DNA from: Antilocapra americana | Lineage: Eukaryota > Chordata > Mammalia > Artiodactyla > Antilocapridae | Direction of reading: 5' to 3' | DNA length: 64,000 bases | Assembly (NCBI GenBank): GCA_007570785.1 | Contig: ML662442.1 | Location: 64,148,285-64,212,284, forward strand | Shown here: one piece after another, positions 26,996-38,323 of the stretch | How the letters are laid out: every line of letters starts with the position of its first letter | Numbering within the stretch: the stretch's first letter is position 1 | Position numbers and translations under genes: made by a program | Notes under the pieces: generated by a model | Seen by the model: the letters and a program-made list of their open reading frames with translations, nothing else | Told to the model about the DNA's origin: nothing | Database searches by the model: none

Positions 26996-27059
26996 CTTCT
27001 AATTTTAAACAGACCCAACAGTAGATACCACATTTCTATTAAAAGTTGAATATAAAACT

Positions 27060-27740
27060 CTAGAGGCCACAGGGGTTTGCCTGTTCCGAGTCTATTCTCT
27101 TCCCACCCTGTCTCCTGATTGTCAGAGCCCTTCCTTCCCTGTGAGACCTTGAGCTTCAGAGCTCATGGGCTCCACTTTAGCCCTTCAGGTGATTGGTCCC
27201 GTTCTCCTTGCCAGTGGTGAGTTTAGGAAGTGGCATGTGACCCAGTTCTGGTAAGTGAGGGCAAGTCTGCTTGTGATCCCAGAGAAAAGTTTTTTTGATG
27301 ATGCATAATTTGTTGGGGAGAGGACATCATTATTTTTAGCTGGAAATTGTTGAATATACATGTGACCCCGGACTTAGCAGCATCTTAACCATAGGGACAC
27401 TAGCGGACTTTAAGCCTGATGTGCTGAGTATGGGAGACTAGAACATGACTCTTGATCTTCTTCTTTTTTAAATTTATTTTTAATTTGAGGATAATTGCTT
27501 TACAATGTGTGCTGATTTCTGCTGTATAACAGTGTGTGTCAGCCATAAGTATACATATATCTCCTCCCTCTTGAACTTGCTTCCCTATCCCCCTTGATGA
27601 TCTTCTTAAGCCACAGAATTAACCAACCTAGAGCAACTCTACCTTAGATTATAGGGGGTAGTGACATTTTAAAAAATTCTTAACCATCTGAATCAAGAGT
27701 TTCTTGTTACTTGCGGCTGAATGCATCCTAACAGATAGAA
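27060..27740 (+). mobile_element. Old LTR-like repeat (MaLR-like end), interrupted by L1
   Basis: The right end ('GTTTCTTGTTACTTGCGGCT', 'GAATGCATCCTAACAGATAG') is the characteristic end of MLT-type or related old mammalian LTR repeats. The body is diverged, and 27472-27590 is a later L1 insertion. Exact family and left boundary are uncertain. Confidence 0.45.
27472..27590 (-). mobile_element. Short L1 3' end
   Basis: 'TTTAATTTGAGGATAATTGC' and 'CATAAGTATACATATATCTC' are the reversed L1 3' end. GATCTTCTT recurs on both sides (about 27455 and 27599), which suits a target-site duplication. Confidence 0.75.
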
Positions 27741-30700
27741 CACATTTTGGATGTGAATTACAGAATGTATTAGCAGAAAATAGACTCAGTGCTTTATGTA
27801 TATTTAAACACAGTTATGATAGTTACTAAAACTTTATGGTTGAATCTATAAACAGAAAGAATACCGACGTAGTGTACCAGGTAAATGTCAGTCTAGGCCC
27901 TGGTGGATCATGACAGGTCCTGAGTCCTGCCAAAACCAACCTTGATTTAACTGCATTTCATCTAGTATAAGAAAATTTTCAGAACTAAATATAGATTCAA
28001 GGATATTGTATGTAAAGAGTTAGGACCCGTTGGGGGGGGGGAACCCAGTAAGTAGAGAACTGTAAAACCAAGTTTTGTGTTGTTTGCATTGTTAAACTAC
28101 AAATAAACTCATTACTTGTTGGTTAGCTTTTTGAAATTTTTTTTTTCTTCCTGTGAAGGATGTTTCTTTCTCTCTGAAAGGTACATGGCATTAGAGGATT
28201 AAAGCCACTTGAATGAGAAAGCAGCCATGTCGGATAATACAAATACTGGCCAGTGGATTAAGTGTATTCTCTGCTCTTCTTTCTTTCTTTAAAATAGGTT
28301 TTAACATGCAAACATTGAACTTGCCTGTGAGTAAGTAACTCATGTCGGCTTTTGTGAATTCATTGTTAATGCCTGCAAAGAAGGACAGGCTGTAAAATGC
28401 AGAGCTGAGGAGTATCTGTCTAAAGTAGGTGACTGTTACAGGCCTTCGTCCTCAGGGTGCTGCTTTGCCTTCATAAAACTGCCGAATAGGATTTACCTCA
28501 ATGTGAATTCCGGGCTTTCTCCTGCTCCCTTCGTCGTGCCTGCAGATGTGGGCATCCTGCCCTCCTTGGGCCCAGGCTTTCTCTCTCACCTACTCTGGCA
28601 GCACCCCTCAACTCAGGAGTTACCTTCACCCCAAGAGCTGATGTGATTGTCATGTCAGCACACACACACAGCGCTTCATGAATAGTACCTGGAATCAGAT
28701 AGATCTGATAAAACGGTGTAATATAAATTCAGAGTGTCTGTAGATAAATACATTGTAACTTCTCAGCCTTCTCCCAGCCCTACTGCTGGCTGTTCTCTGA
28801 GCAGGGAGATAGATCATCCGCCCTAATTTATTCTCAGCATTAAGGGAAAGGCTTCAACTACATCCACTGTTTAAGATTGGGCCACATACTTAGAAAAGAA
28901 CTGACGGGATGGTAAGCATGCAGGAGGCATTTGAAAATCGGCACGCGTCAGCAGAGGTTGGAAGGACATTGGGATTGAGAAGGAAGGACTTAGGCAGCTC
29001 TGGTTGTCTGCTTGTTTCCTGTCCTTTCCTAAAGGCGCATATGCTGTATATGGTATGTTTTTCACATATATGAAAAAACACTTTCTCTTTCCAATTACAT
29101 ACTGAAATTGTAGAGCATATGGTAGTTTGAAATACCTATAACTTGCAGTTTTTGAGAAAAACAGCTAAAGTCCTGTAGAGAGAAGTTAAAAAGTCTTCAT
29201 TGAAAATATGACTTAAACAGGAATAATGGTGAAAAATAATTCTTGGCTCCCAAATTTCAGTTGGATCAAGGTTCTTTTACCTAGTAATCTAAAGGGACTT
29301 CACCAGTGAGATTTACAGATCATACTTAAGGTTTTTCAGTTATAATTTTTCAGTCTTTTCCCCTTGCAGACTGATACTCATAAGAACAGGTTTCAAACAT
29401 CAATATATAATGTTGTAGTTTCAGAACCTTGCCCTTTGGGTACAGAATGACTACACAGATGTAGCATGACTCAAAATGGAAGCACATCTGTATGATAGAT
29501 ATTGAATTGGATTGATTATTGAAAATTGAAATTGGGTTTTATGGGAACATAGAGAAACAAAACAGTATTGAATAAGTCCATCCAGCTTTCTTCAAACCCA
29601 GATTAGCTGTTTGTGTTTTTGGTACCCCGATGTCAACATAAAAAATTGTGATGTATTCTAAGACATCCCAGTTTTCGTGAATTGTATTTCCATCAGTTGT
29701 CAGGCACTTCTTGAGCTTATGTACCTTTTCACTGAAACAGTGACATTTCTTGGCATAACAGTTTCCATAAGCGTACTACCTGCTTTATAAAGAAGTCTTC
29801 CTGAAGTGTGTCTTCTGTACTTAAAGGCACATCTCCTAAGGCTTGGTTCCAGAATTTGGAGGGATAAAGCATTTTTCCCCTTCTGTTTACTCTTCATGAT
29901 TTTATGTTCTCATTGTCTCCATTCTTTTGAATAAAAGAACATTTACCTTTTATTTTCTTTCTCATTTGTTTCTCTAAGTTGTTAAACTCATATTTCCTTT
30001 CTTAATGAGCTGGAGGTCTCAGAAGAATTGGTCATTTCTACAGTTTTATAGAGTCAGAATATTACAGTGAGATTTTTTTCTTTATCTTGAGTCAGACTTT
30101 TGTAGCAAGGTTACTCAGAAATCCACATATATGTGTTTTCAGTTATAGATAGAACATACAGCCAAACAATGACACAGAGAATAGAGTCTTTGGTCATAGG
30201 TAAGAATTATGTTTTTCGCTGGAGACAGTAATCAGAGCTGATATTTCAGAGTACATGAAGAAGATACAGCTGCCACCCCCTTATATTTTTAGTTGTATTC
30301 CTGCCATTGTCACCATTATAATAAAAATTCAAACAGTTATAGCTGATATGGGCAACTGTCTTCACCATGGTTGGTTTGTAGCCAGGCCTGTGAGAAAAGA
30401 TAACATGAAAAGGTGTTATGTTTTTAAACTTATGAACATGATATCATAGCAGACATTTTTTATCATTGACGTTAAACTTCTTTTTTTAATCTAGTTATGG
30501 TAGATCTCTATATATTACCAAAAGGAGTCTGTTTAACCCCTTAATAAAACCCCACTAATATTTTTGGGGATCACTTGTGAATGTCTGAGTTGCTATTTTT
30601 CCCTGGAAGATAAATGCTTCCTAGGATCATTCTGGTGTCCTGTGTTCTTCATTGAATCATTTCCCCAAGGGATGGCAGGCAGCAGGGCCAGGCTCCAGCT

Positions 30701-31034
30701 CCAATAAGGGATCTGTCTTTAGGTCCCTTGTTTTAAAATAGGATTATGTTACTCTTGCACCATTAATAAAAGGATCTGGTGACAAAATATAAGAAACCAA
30801 GGCATTTAAAATATATTGCCATAGAGCTTGGTTAAATAATTATTTGTCTGAACATTATTCTGAAATTGTAAGAGGTTTCATAAAGTATTTGCATGGGCCA
30901 AAAGTTTTTCCGTAAGATGTTATGTAAAAGTGTGAATGAACTTTCTGGCCTGCCTGTTATAAACCTGATACTACACACAAATTGTATTAAATAATCTGGA
31001 ACTCTGCAATGAGATGCCCAGGGCTTATGCATCC
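27741..31034. other. Intron, largely single-copy in appearance
   Basis: About 3.3 kb without young repeats, the longest such stretch in the window. It has a run of ten G at about 28031 and a short CA tract near 28660. Minus-strand frames at 28871-29081 and 29700-29897 lack splice or family support. I see no gene. Confidence 0.4.
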
Positions 31035-31255
31035 CAACAAACCGAGTCCAGATCCCATTATTGTCACGTGCTCTCTGGGAGATTTTGGCCAAGTTACTTT
31101 CCTGAACTTTTTTCTGAAGCCTTTTCACCTGTGCAGTGGGGTAAGTGTTAATAGTAGCTACCTCAGAGCTGTGGTTAGCATTAAACGAATGAGTAAATGT
31201 AAAGCACTTAACATGTGCCTGGCAGGTATCCAGTAAGTATTAGTGATAATTTTTA
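31035..31255 (+). mobile_element. MIR SINE
   Basis: 'TTTTGGCCAAGTTACTTTCC', 'TCACCTGTGCAGTGGGGTAA', 'CTACCTCAGAGCTGTGGTTA' and 'AAAGCACTTAACATGTGCCT' follow the MIR consensus order in sense orientation. Confidence 0.72.
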
Positions 31256-32470
31256 TTTACTTTATTTTTTCAAATTTATTTTTAATTGGAGCATAATTGC
31301 TTTACATCGACCTGTTGGTTTCTGCCACAAACAGTGCACATCAGCCAGGTGTCAGTTGCTTAGTCATATCTGGCTCTTGGCAACCCCATGGACTGTAGCT
31401 CGCCAGACTCCTCTGTCCGTAGGTATACATGTATCCCCTTCTTCTTGATCCTCTCCCTCCTCCCCCACCCCACCCCCCTAGGTCATCACAGAGCACCAAG
31501 CTGAGCTCCCTGTGCTGTACAGCAGCTTCCACCAGTGGTCTGTCTTACACACAGCGATGTATACATTTTTTTGCTACTCTTTCAGTTCATCTCACCCTCT
31601 CCTTCCCCACTGTGTCCACAAGTCTGTTCTCTACATCTGCGTCTCTGTTCCTGCCCTGCAAAGAGATTCATCAGTACCATTTTTCTATATTCTCTATATA
31701 TGCATTACTATACATACTTGTTTTTCTCTTTCTGACTTACTTTATATGACAAGCTCTAGGTTTGTCCACATCACTAGAACTGACTCAGATTTGTTCCTTT
31801 TTATGGCTGAGCAGTATTCCACTGTATATGTACCCCAGCTTCTTTATCCATTCATCTCTCAGTGGATATCCAGGTTACTTCCTTGTTCTGGCTGTTGTAA
31901 ATAGTGCTGCCGTGAACATTGGGCACAGGTGTCTTTTTCGGTTAATGGTTTTCTCAGGATGTATGCCCAGTAGTGGGATTGCTTGGTCATATGGTAGTTT
32001 TATTCCTAGCTTTTTAAAGGAATCTCCGTATTGTTTTCTGTGGTGGCAGTATCAATTTACATTCCCACCAACAGTGCAAGAGGGTTCCCTTTTCTCCACA
32101 TCTTCTCCAGCATTTATTGTAGATTTTTTGATAATGGCCATTCTGAAAGATATATCATGACACCTTATGTAGTTTTGATTTGTATTTCTCTAATAATGAA
32201 CAGTGTTGAGCATCTTTTCATGTGTTTGTTGGCCATCTGTATGTCTTTTTTGGAGAAATGTCTGTTTAGGTCTTCTGCCCATTTTTGATTGGGTGGTTTG
32301 TTTCTTCTGATATTAAGCTGCCTGAGCTGCTTGTATATTTTGGAGAGTGACCCTCTGTCAGTTGCTCTGTTTGCCATTATTTTCTCCCATTTTGAGGGTT
32401 GTCTTTTCATCTTGTTTATAGTTTCCTTTGCTGTTAGTGATTATTTTAAAATTTTAAATTACTACTTAAT
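31256..32470 (-). mobile_element. L1 3' region, antisense
   Basis: 'TTTTTAATTGGAGCATAATT', then after a SINE scrap 'GGTATACATGTATCCCCTTC', 'AGCTCCCTGTGCTGTACAGC', 'TATGTACCCCAGCTTCTTTA' and 'TTCCCACCAACAGTGCAAGA'. The minus-strand frame 32165-32410 ends in [19 protein letters not shown], the C-terminal part of L1 ORF2. The 5' boundary abuts a BovB at about 32497. Confidence 0.9.
31345..31421 (-). mobile_element. Truncated Bov-tA piece inside L1
   Basis: 'CAGGTGTCAGTTGCTTAGTC' to 'GACTCCTCTGTCCGTAGG' is the 3' third of a reversed Bov-tA. The L1 sequence continues on both sides. Confidence 0.8.
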
Positions 32471-32496
32471 TGTTTTGTGAGTTAGGGAAGAGTGAG

Positions 32497-33256
32497 GTAT
32501 GGCAGAAAGTGAAGAAGAACTAGAGAGCTTCTTGATTAAAGTGAAAGAGGAGAGTGAAAAAGTTGGCTTAAAACTCAACATTCAGAAAACTAAGATCATG
32601 GCATCTGGTTCCATCCCTTCATGGAAAATAGATGGGGAAACAATGGAAACAGTGACAGATTTTATTTTAGGGGGCTCGAAAATCACTGCAGATGGTGACT
32701 GCAGCAATGAAATTAAAAGACACTTGCTCCTTGAAAGAAAAGATATGACCAACCTAGACAGAATATTAAAAAGCAGAGACATTATTTTGTCAACAAAGGT
32801 CCATCTAGTCAAGGCTATGGTTTTTCTAGTAGTCATGTATGGATGTGAGAGTTGGACTATGAAGAAAGCTGAGTGTCAAAGAATTGATGCTTTTGAACTG
32901 TGGTGTTGGAGAAGACTCTTGAAAGTGTCTTGGACTGCAAGGAAATCCAGTCCATCCTAAAGGAAATCAGTCCTGAATATTCATTGGAAGGACTGATATT
33001 GAAGCTGAAACTCCAATACTTTGGCCACCTGATGCAAAGAACTGACTCATTAGAAGAGACCCTTATGCTGGGAAAGATTGAAGGCAGGAGGAGAAGGGGA
33101 TGACAGAGGATGAGAATGATTAGAAGTCATCACTGACTCAATGTACATGAGTTTGAGTAAACTCTGGGAGTTGGTGATGGACAGGGAGGCCTGGTGTGCT
33201 GCAGTCCATGGGGTCCCAAAGAGTCAGATAATACCGAGCAAGTGAACTAAACTGAG
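32497..33256 (+). mobile_element. BovB 3' region, the only sense-oriented BovB here
   Basis: The plus-strand frame at 32499-32960 reads MAESEEELESFLIKVKEESE and later MYGCESWTMKKAECQRIDAF. A frameshift near 32900-32960 moves the rest (KEISPEYSLEGLILKLKLQY) to another frame, ending at 33103. The 3' end lies near 33250. It is the C-terminal part of the reverse transcriptase of a BovB, broken by frameshift, directly next to the L1 at 31256-32470. Confidence 0.92.
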
Positions 33257-33631
33257 ATGGGGCTTCTACCTTAAACTATTCAACTTAATTACATACTGTT
33301 GTATTCCCAAATAATTGGGTAAAATATGACTAGTTTCTAGATCCTTCTTCATGATACTTATTCACATTTGGGAGGGGGGCATGGAATAGCTGGGGGAAAA
33401 TTCTATTTTTTGACCAGAATTTCATATATATATGAAATAGTTTGTTTCCTAAATGAAAAAATCCAGACACATGAATTTCTTAGTTATTTTGAATTGAAAA
33501 TTTATGTATAGAAAGCTTTTATGAAATCTATAAGAGTGAAATCACATTTAATTTTATATTGAAGGAATCATCTTTATTGAAAAAACTTACAACTATGCAG
33601 TGTGAAAACCATTCTTAGAAATCCTGAGCTC
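33257..33631. other. Spacer between two opposed BovB ends
   Basis: AT-rich unique-looking DNA containing the perfect palindrome ATTTCATATATATATGAAAT near 33420. The 3' ends of a plus-strand and a minus-strand BovB face each other across it. Confidence 0.5.
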
Positions 33632-33942
33632 AGTCAGTCAGTTCAGTCGCTCAGTCGTGTCTGACCCTTGAGACCCCATGGACTGCAACACGCCAGGTTC
33701 CCCTGTCCATCACCAACTCCCAGAGCCTATTCAAACTCATGTTCATCATGTCGGTGATGCCATCCAACCATCTCATCCTCTGTTGTCCCCTTCTCCTTCC
33801 ACCTTCAGTCTTTCCCAGCATCAGGGTCTTTTCCTGTGTGTTAGTTCCTCACATCAGGTGGCCAAAGTATTGGAGTTTCAGCTTCACCATCAGTCCTTCC
33901 AATGAATATTCAGGACTGATTTCCTTCAGGACTGATTGGAGC
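33632..33942 (-). mobile_element. BovB 3' end fragment
   Basis: 'CAGTCAGTTCAGTCGCTCAG' to 'CAGGACTGATTTCCTTCAGG' is about 310 bases of reversed BovB 3' end. Confidence 0.92.
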
Positions 33943-34403
33943 TGGAAGTAGCCATAAACCTACAGTGTGAAATCGCAGCCATTTAGAACTGAGAAAAACC
34001 TTAGTGACCTTGAGCACAGACTCCATCCCTCTTTGAGGTTAAACAATGTGCTAATTATTTGCAAAATTATAAGCCAGTTTTAAAATTTATTTCTTGAGTT
34101 TCTCAGTAGTTTTCTAATCTTTTATTATGTTTGGGAAAAAAGCCTCTAACATTTTATAACTCCATCCCTTCCCTCCCCCGACCTTTGGATTGCAGGACAT
34201 CCTGGGATACACACTGTTACTTAGCTAACAATACATTTTATAGGTTTCATTCTTAACTGTACGTTTTCAGTAGTAGTGCCAACAGGGACTAATTAATAAA
34301 GTCAAGTTGGTAGAGTTCATCACAGGACGTTGTCCCCTGGAGGTTGCATTGGAGTGAGGGGGCTATTTGCTTGGACGTGACAGGTATAAGCAGTAACTCA
34401 AGA

Positions 34404-34423
34404 TGGCAGCTAGAGGGCGCCAG
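34404..34423 (+). promoter_or_regulatory. Candidate CTCF-binding site
   Basis: TGGCAGCTAGAGGGCGCCAG agrees well with the CTCF core (CCASYAGRKGGCGC type); the AGAGGGCGCC half is exact. It lies about 1.2 kb upstream of the GC-rich AKAP7 alpha/beta promoter. This is a motif match only; occupancy is unknown. The overlapping AAGATGGC word is also a YY1-like motif. Confidence 0.45.
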
Positions 34424-34534
34424 AAGTGGGCGAGGCGGAGGTGAGATCGCTAGCTGGTGCTGGAAAAACTGAGATGTTCAGTCTGTTCTCTTCTCTCCCT
34501 CCTCCCAGACACCACCTACTCTGCAATAACAAAT

Positions 34535-34645
34535 TAAAATTTTATAGTGAGTTTACCAGATTTACAGATGAAGATATCAAAACTCAGACAGAGAGGTCAG
34601 CGTTGCAGAACTGTTATTCAGACCTCTGGCTTTTTATTTCTAAAG
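34535..34645 (-). mobile_element. MIR fragment
   Basis: 'TTTACAGATGAAGATATCAA' followed by 'CTCAGACAGAGAGGTCAGCG' and 'TATTCAGACCTCTGGCTTTT' matches the reversed MIR order. Confidence 0.6.
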
Positions 34646-34794
34646 GTTCTATCCCTATACCAATGCCAGGATTAGGGGATGCCAGGAGTTACTCATGTTC
34701 CTCAGTGAAGTGTGTTCACTGCAGATGTTTCTTTAACACACAAACTAATGCTTAGGATTTAATAAATAGGTTTTTTTTTTTCTTTTTCTTCCAG

Positions 34795-34816
34795 ACTGTA
34801 TACTCTTTTTCTTCAG
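34795..34816 (+). other. Candidate 22-base micro-exon with strong splice signals
   Basis: A long uninterrupted pyrimidine tract (34771-34790) ending in CCAG is followed 22 bases later by CTTCAG and a consensus GTGAGT donor at 34817. If included between the 15186 exon and the terminal exon it would add seven codons plus one base. The frame would then hit TGA at the very start of the next exon, dropping the PKA-binding tail. It may equally be an unused decoy. Confidence 0.3.
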
Positions 34817-35584
34817 GTGAGTAGGAAACTAGACACACTGCATTCAAAAGCGGGGAAATTTTCATCATCATCCAGTGCCTTCTCCTTCCAGTGCCTAGCT
34901 AGAAAGTTGAGGAATAGAGTGAGAATTTGGGTGGTATTCCTGGCACCATGAGCTGACACTCCTTCCCATAGTATTGGAAGATAAAGCTCTTCCCTATGCA
35001 AGATAACAGATTTGGAATGATTACATGAAGTTCAGAATATATCGTGTCTGGAAATCAGCTGTTTTGCCGTCCCTGAATTTGCTTACCCACCTTGACTGCC
35101 TTGTGTTTTTATTCAGAAAAGATGCTGTTATTGCTGATCTTTTTCTCAATGATTTGGGGGCATTTTCTGGACTACTGGCATGCTTTGATGCTCTAATTTA
35201 AAAATTCATAGTATTGATTTAATGCTTTAATAGAGAAACACAGCAGTGCTTAAAAAAGCAGGCATTTAAATGATCAGCTGTGAAGTGCGGATGACAACTG
35301 ATGGTCCCTTTTATACCCCTCCTCCACTTCGCCATTTCCACCCTTCCTGCAGCCTGAAGTTCCTGGTGCTCCAACTTGTGTTTTCTGTATTCTGCAAAAT
35401 CAGGTTCCCTGTTTCTGAAACAAAGAAATAAAAATTTCCTGGGGATAAAAGAAAGCTCTTCCTCTTTAAGTAGCTGACAGAATACATGGTCCCCCCTCTC
35501 GCCCTTTGCATTTCCCTGTGTAATTACCGTATCTGTCTGTAGGAGAAAGGACTCCTTGTGGTTTGTTCCCCACTACCTTTCTTA
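34817..35584. other. Sequence upstream of the alternative promoter
   Basis: Unique-looking DNA rising in GC content toward 35584. The minus-strand frame 34813-35001 has no support. Confidence 0.4.
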
Positions 35585-35943
35585 GAGACGTGTCTGCAGA
35601 GCCGCGCAGCGCACGTGGCACTCATTTCAGGGCGAGAGCTCCCAGTTTTAGGAGAATTAGGCGAGCGTAGGGCCGCTTCTTTCCCCGAAAGCCAGTCCCG
35701 CTTCCCCGAAAGCCAGCCCCGTATCAGCTGCGTCGGGCTGGGGCCCGGGGAGGTGGAGCCTGTCTGCTCCCGGCGGCTGCGAGTGCCCCCTCTTCCGAGA
35801 GCATCCCCGCCGCCGCTCTCCTGCTCTTGTGCTGCTCCGAGGAGTGGAGGAGGCAGGGTGTGCTCGCGGACCGTGGGATAAACTGCAGGTGCTCTTTGGG
35901 GAGCCCGAGGAGAGCACCAGGCGGGAGAGAGAGCACCAGTGCC
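35585..35943 (+). promoter_or_regulatory. AKAP7: GC/CpG-rich promoter and 5' UTR of AKAP7 alpha/beta
   Basis: The only CpG-rich block in the window, with words such as GCCGCGCAGCGCACGTGG and GGGCTGGGGCCCGGGGAGG. It directly precedes the alpha/beta start codon. An E-box CACGTG lies at 35612-35617. I see no TATA box, so initiation is probably dispersed; the start site is not determined. A 21-base direct duplication (35680-35700 and 35701-35721, 'CCCCGAAAGCCAG') sits inside. Open frames across it on both strands (35558-35881, 35657-35974, 35724-35945) are a by-product of GC content. Confidence 0.75.
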
Positions 35944-35992
35944 ATGGGCCAGCTTTGCTGCTTTCCTTTCTCAAGAGACGAGGAAAAAATCA
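35944..35992 (+). CDS. AKAP7: AKAP7 alpha/beta first coding exon (lipid-anchor start)
   Basis: ATG at 35944 in a strong Kozak setting (GCCATGG) opens MGQLCCFPFSRDEEKI plus one base, then a GTAAGT donor at 35993. Gly2 is the myristoylation site and Cys5/Cys6 the palmitoylation sites that hold AKAP18 alpha/beta at the plasma membrane, where the family member tethers PKA near L-type calcium channels. The phase-1 exit joins 63430 (alpha, 80 residues) or 38324 (beta, 103 residues); either acceptor completes a serine codon. This start replaces the whole 2H domain of the long isoforms. The match to known AKAP7 alpha is close to identical over these residues. Confidence 0.95.
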
Positions 35993-38323
35993 GTAAGTGG
36001 GATTTGCAGTGTGCTGAATCCTAGTGCTTGGCTATTTAGAGTGACTTCTTCTAGGGGTAGTGTTTTTTTTCTAATGGGAGACAGGAGAATAAGGAGCTGT
36101 GATTTTTCATGTGTATTTCTTAAAAGGGTGGGTAGGTGTATAGTTAATAGTTAACTGTCAGTACAGTCACTCAATGAACAGGGCTGTGTTAAAGATCTAG
36201 AATTTCATCTTCCTTCTGTTGGTATTTTACAGCTTATTTTTATCACACTATCTAGAGTCTTAGTTTTGAGTTTCGTTGCATGTCACTGCATGCAATTCGA
36301 CAGATTATACAGGCCAGATTTCGTTTGTGTTCTCTGAAATTGAGATGTTTTCAGAGCAGTGCTCAATAATAACATAGAGAGAAGTAAAGCTGGCTGGAAA
36401 ATGACATGTGTTATACATGTGCAGATATTTTCGTGTGTCCTCTGCTTTGTTCTCTGTGGAGGGAATTTGGGTGTAACTGTAAGATCCCTCCAGACGAGGG
36501 ATACCACTTTGACTTCTGCAAAAACCTCACTGAATATTCTTAAACTAATGGCAGTCAGGTTCCACATCTGCTTATGGCCCAGAAAACACAACTTAAAGTG
36601 ATGACATTTACACTGAAATTACACTCCCTGACTTAAGTGTATTCACTTACATTTCAACTTTGTTAAAAACAGTACCCACATTGTAATTAATATCCCCGAA
36701 TAGATTTGTCTTATACTAGTTACCCACAAGTATTGAATTTTGACTTCTTTTTCAGTAAAAATGTTCACAGATGTGCTTATTAAAATTTGCAGCCACATTT
36801 CTCTTACATCAGTGCTTTATTGAAATTTAAATAGGTCAACAGAATCTCTCAATATCAGATTCAGATACTCAAAGATTCACATCTGGCTTTTATTTTCTGT
36901 TCCTCAGGAAACTAGCCAGGAACAGGTTTAAAAGTAATGAATACATAGCTTATACCTATGCACTTGGCAAAATAAGCCAGGTTTTATAAGAAATCTTCTG
37001 GGAATGCTTTGGAATAAATGTTAGGAGACTTCGGAGTATTTGCTTATTAACAAGAGTCCACAGCTGTGCTCTAAATTTTACTGGTGAAAATGATACTCTG
37101 TAGTATATAGTGGTCCTGAGCTGAAATCCTGACATGACTTTACAACAGAGTTGTTCATTTTCTAACAATGAGCACTGATATTCATTCAGCACCATGAAAC
37201 TTTTCAGATATTTGTCAGAATGATCCATTTGTAGTCCTGAGTGTTTGGTTGGTTGATTGATTCCTCGAGGTAGATCTGCATAGGAGAAACCTTGGTCTGG
37301 GCAGATGGAGGGAGAGTGAGTTATTTCCTTTCCTCACTTCCTAGTCCACTGCTCCAGGTTTTCCTAGAGTTCTTGCTTCCCTTGTGTTCTCATTTCTCTT
37401 CTTCCAGTCTGTGAGCAGCCTTCTCTTCCCTGATGTAGAAGCCAGGCTTTACCTTGATGAGGAATTTGCTGTTTTCTTTCTCACCTGGGACCCTGGGAAT
37501 ACAAAGTCTTTTTTTTTTTTTTTTTAACATACAGCACCTCTCAATATTGATCAACAGGAATTACTTTAGGGAGCTTCCTTTCTCAAGTTACAAAATTTTG
37601 AAAAGAAAATGAAGACAAGACACTGTGTCTGAAGTGAAGTTCAAGTCCCAAAGTGCAAATTACGGTTAGAATCAAAGCATTTGTGCCCCCTCTCCTCTCA
37701 TTCATGCCTACTGGCCCCTGAATCATCCCCATTCTCTCCCCATTATTCTATCATCTGTCTTTGATTTTGTCATTGCTTCACTGTTTTCTTCATGCTCTAT
37801 TCACATACCCCATCAGCTGTTGTCTGGTGTTGTGTTTAATTTCTCTGCTACAGGGTGGTCTAAAGAGAAGGTTCTCTGCCAGGCATTGCTATGCTGATGG
37901 TGTACTGGTATTTAAAAAGGGGCCTTGCAAAAGAGGCAGAGAAATCCTTAGCCAGCATGCTTCAAGAAACATGTAAATTAGCACTAACTTAAATATCCAG
38001 CTCATAAGTTGTGTTGATTGCATGTAAAAGAACCCATATTAGATGTTTGGGAGGAGCGATCTTGCTACTGGATTGTGCAGCAAGCTTCTGGGTCTTAGTC
38101 ATTTTTGTGAGCCCACCTCGTAGCCTCGTTAGCCTGCTCTGAGCCGTGTGCTCAGTGAGGACCTCCAAGGAGCAGAGCACAGGAGTGCTTATGCCCACAC
38201 CCTTCTAATTCCATTGTAAAGGGTGGTGGCCCCAGAATGTACCTTCTGAGAGCAGCTCGAATGAGGAATTAAATGAGTTTTTGGTAAATGTTTACATTTG
38301 TGGTTGTCATTCCCAAAACACAG
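35993..38323. other. AKAP7 intron between alpha and beta exons
   Basis: About 2.3 kb with no young repeat; a T run at about 37508-37525. It contains no further exon I can support. The interval is unusually clear of SINEs compared with the rest of the window. The beta acceptor at its end (CATTCCCAAAACACAG) has a weak, A-interrupted pyrimidine tract. Confidence 0.45.

Noticed and set aside
35558..35974. Overlapping open frames of 105-107 codons on both strands upstream of the alpha start
   Set aside because: GC-rich promoter DNA is poor in stop codons; the frames do not lead into AKAP7 and have no family match.
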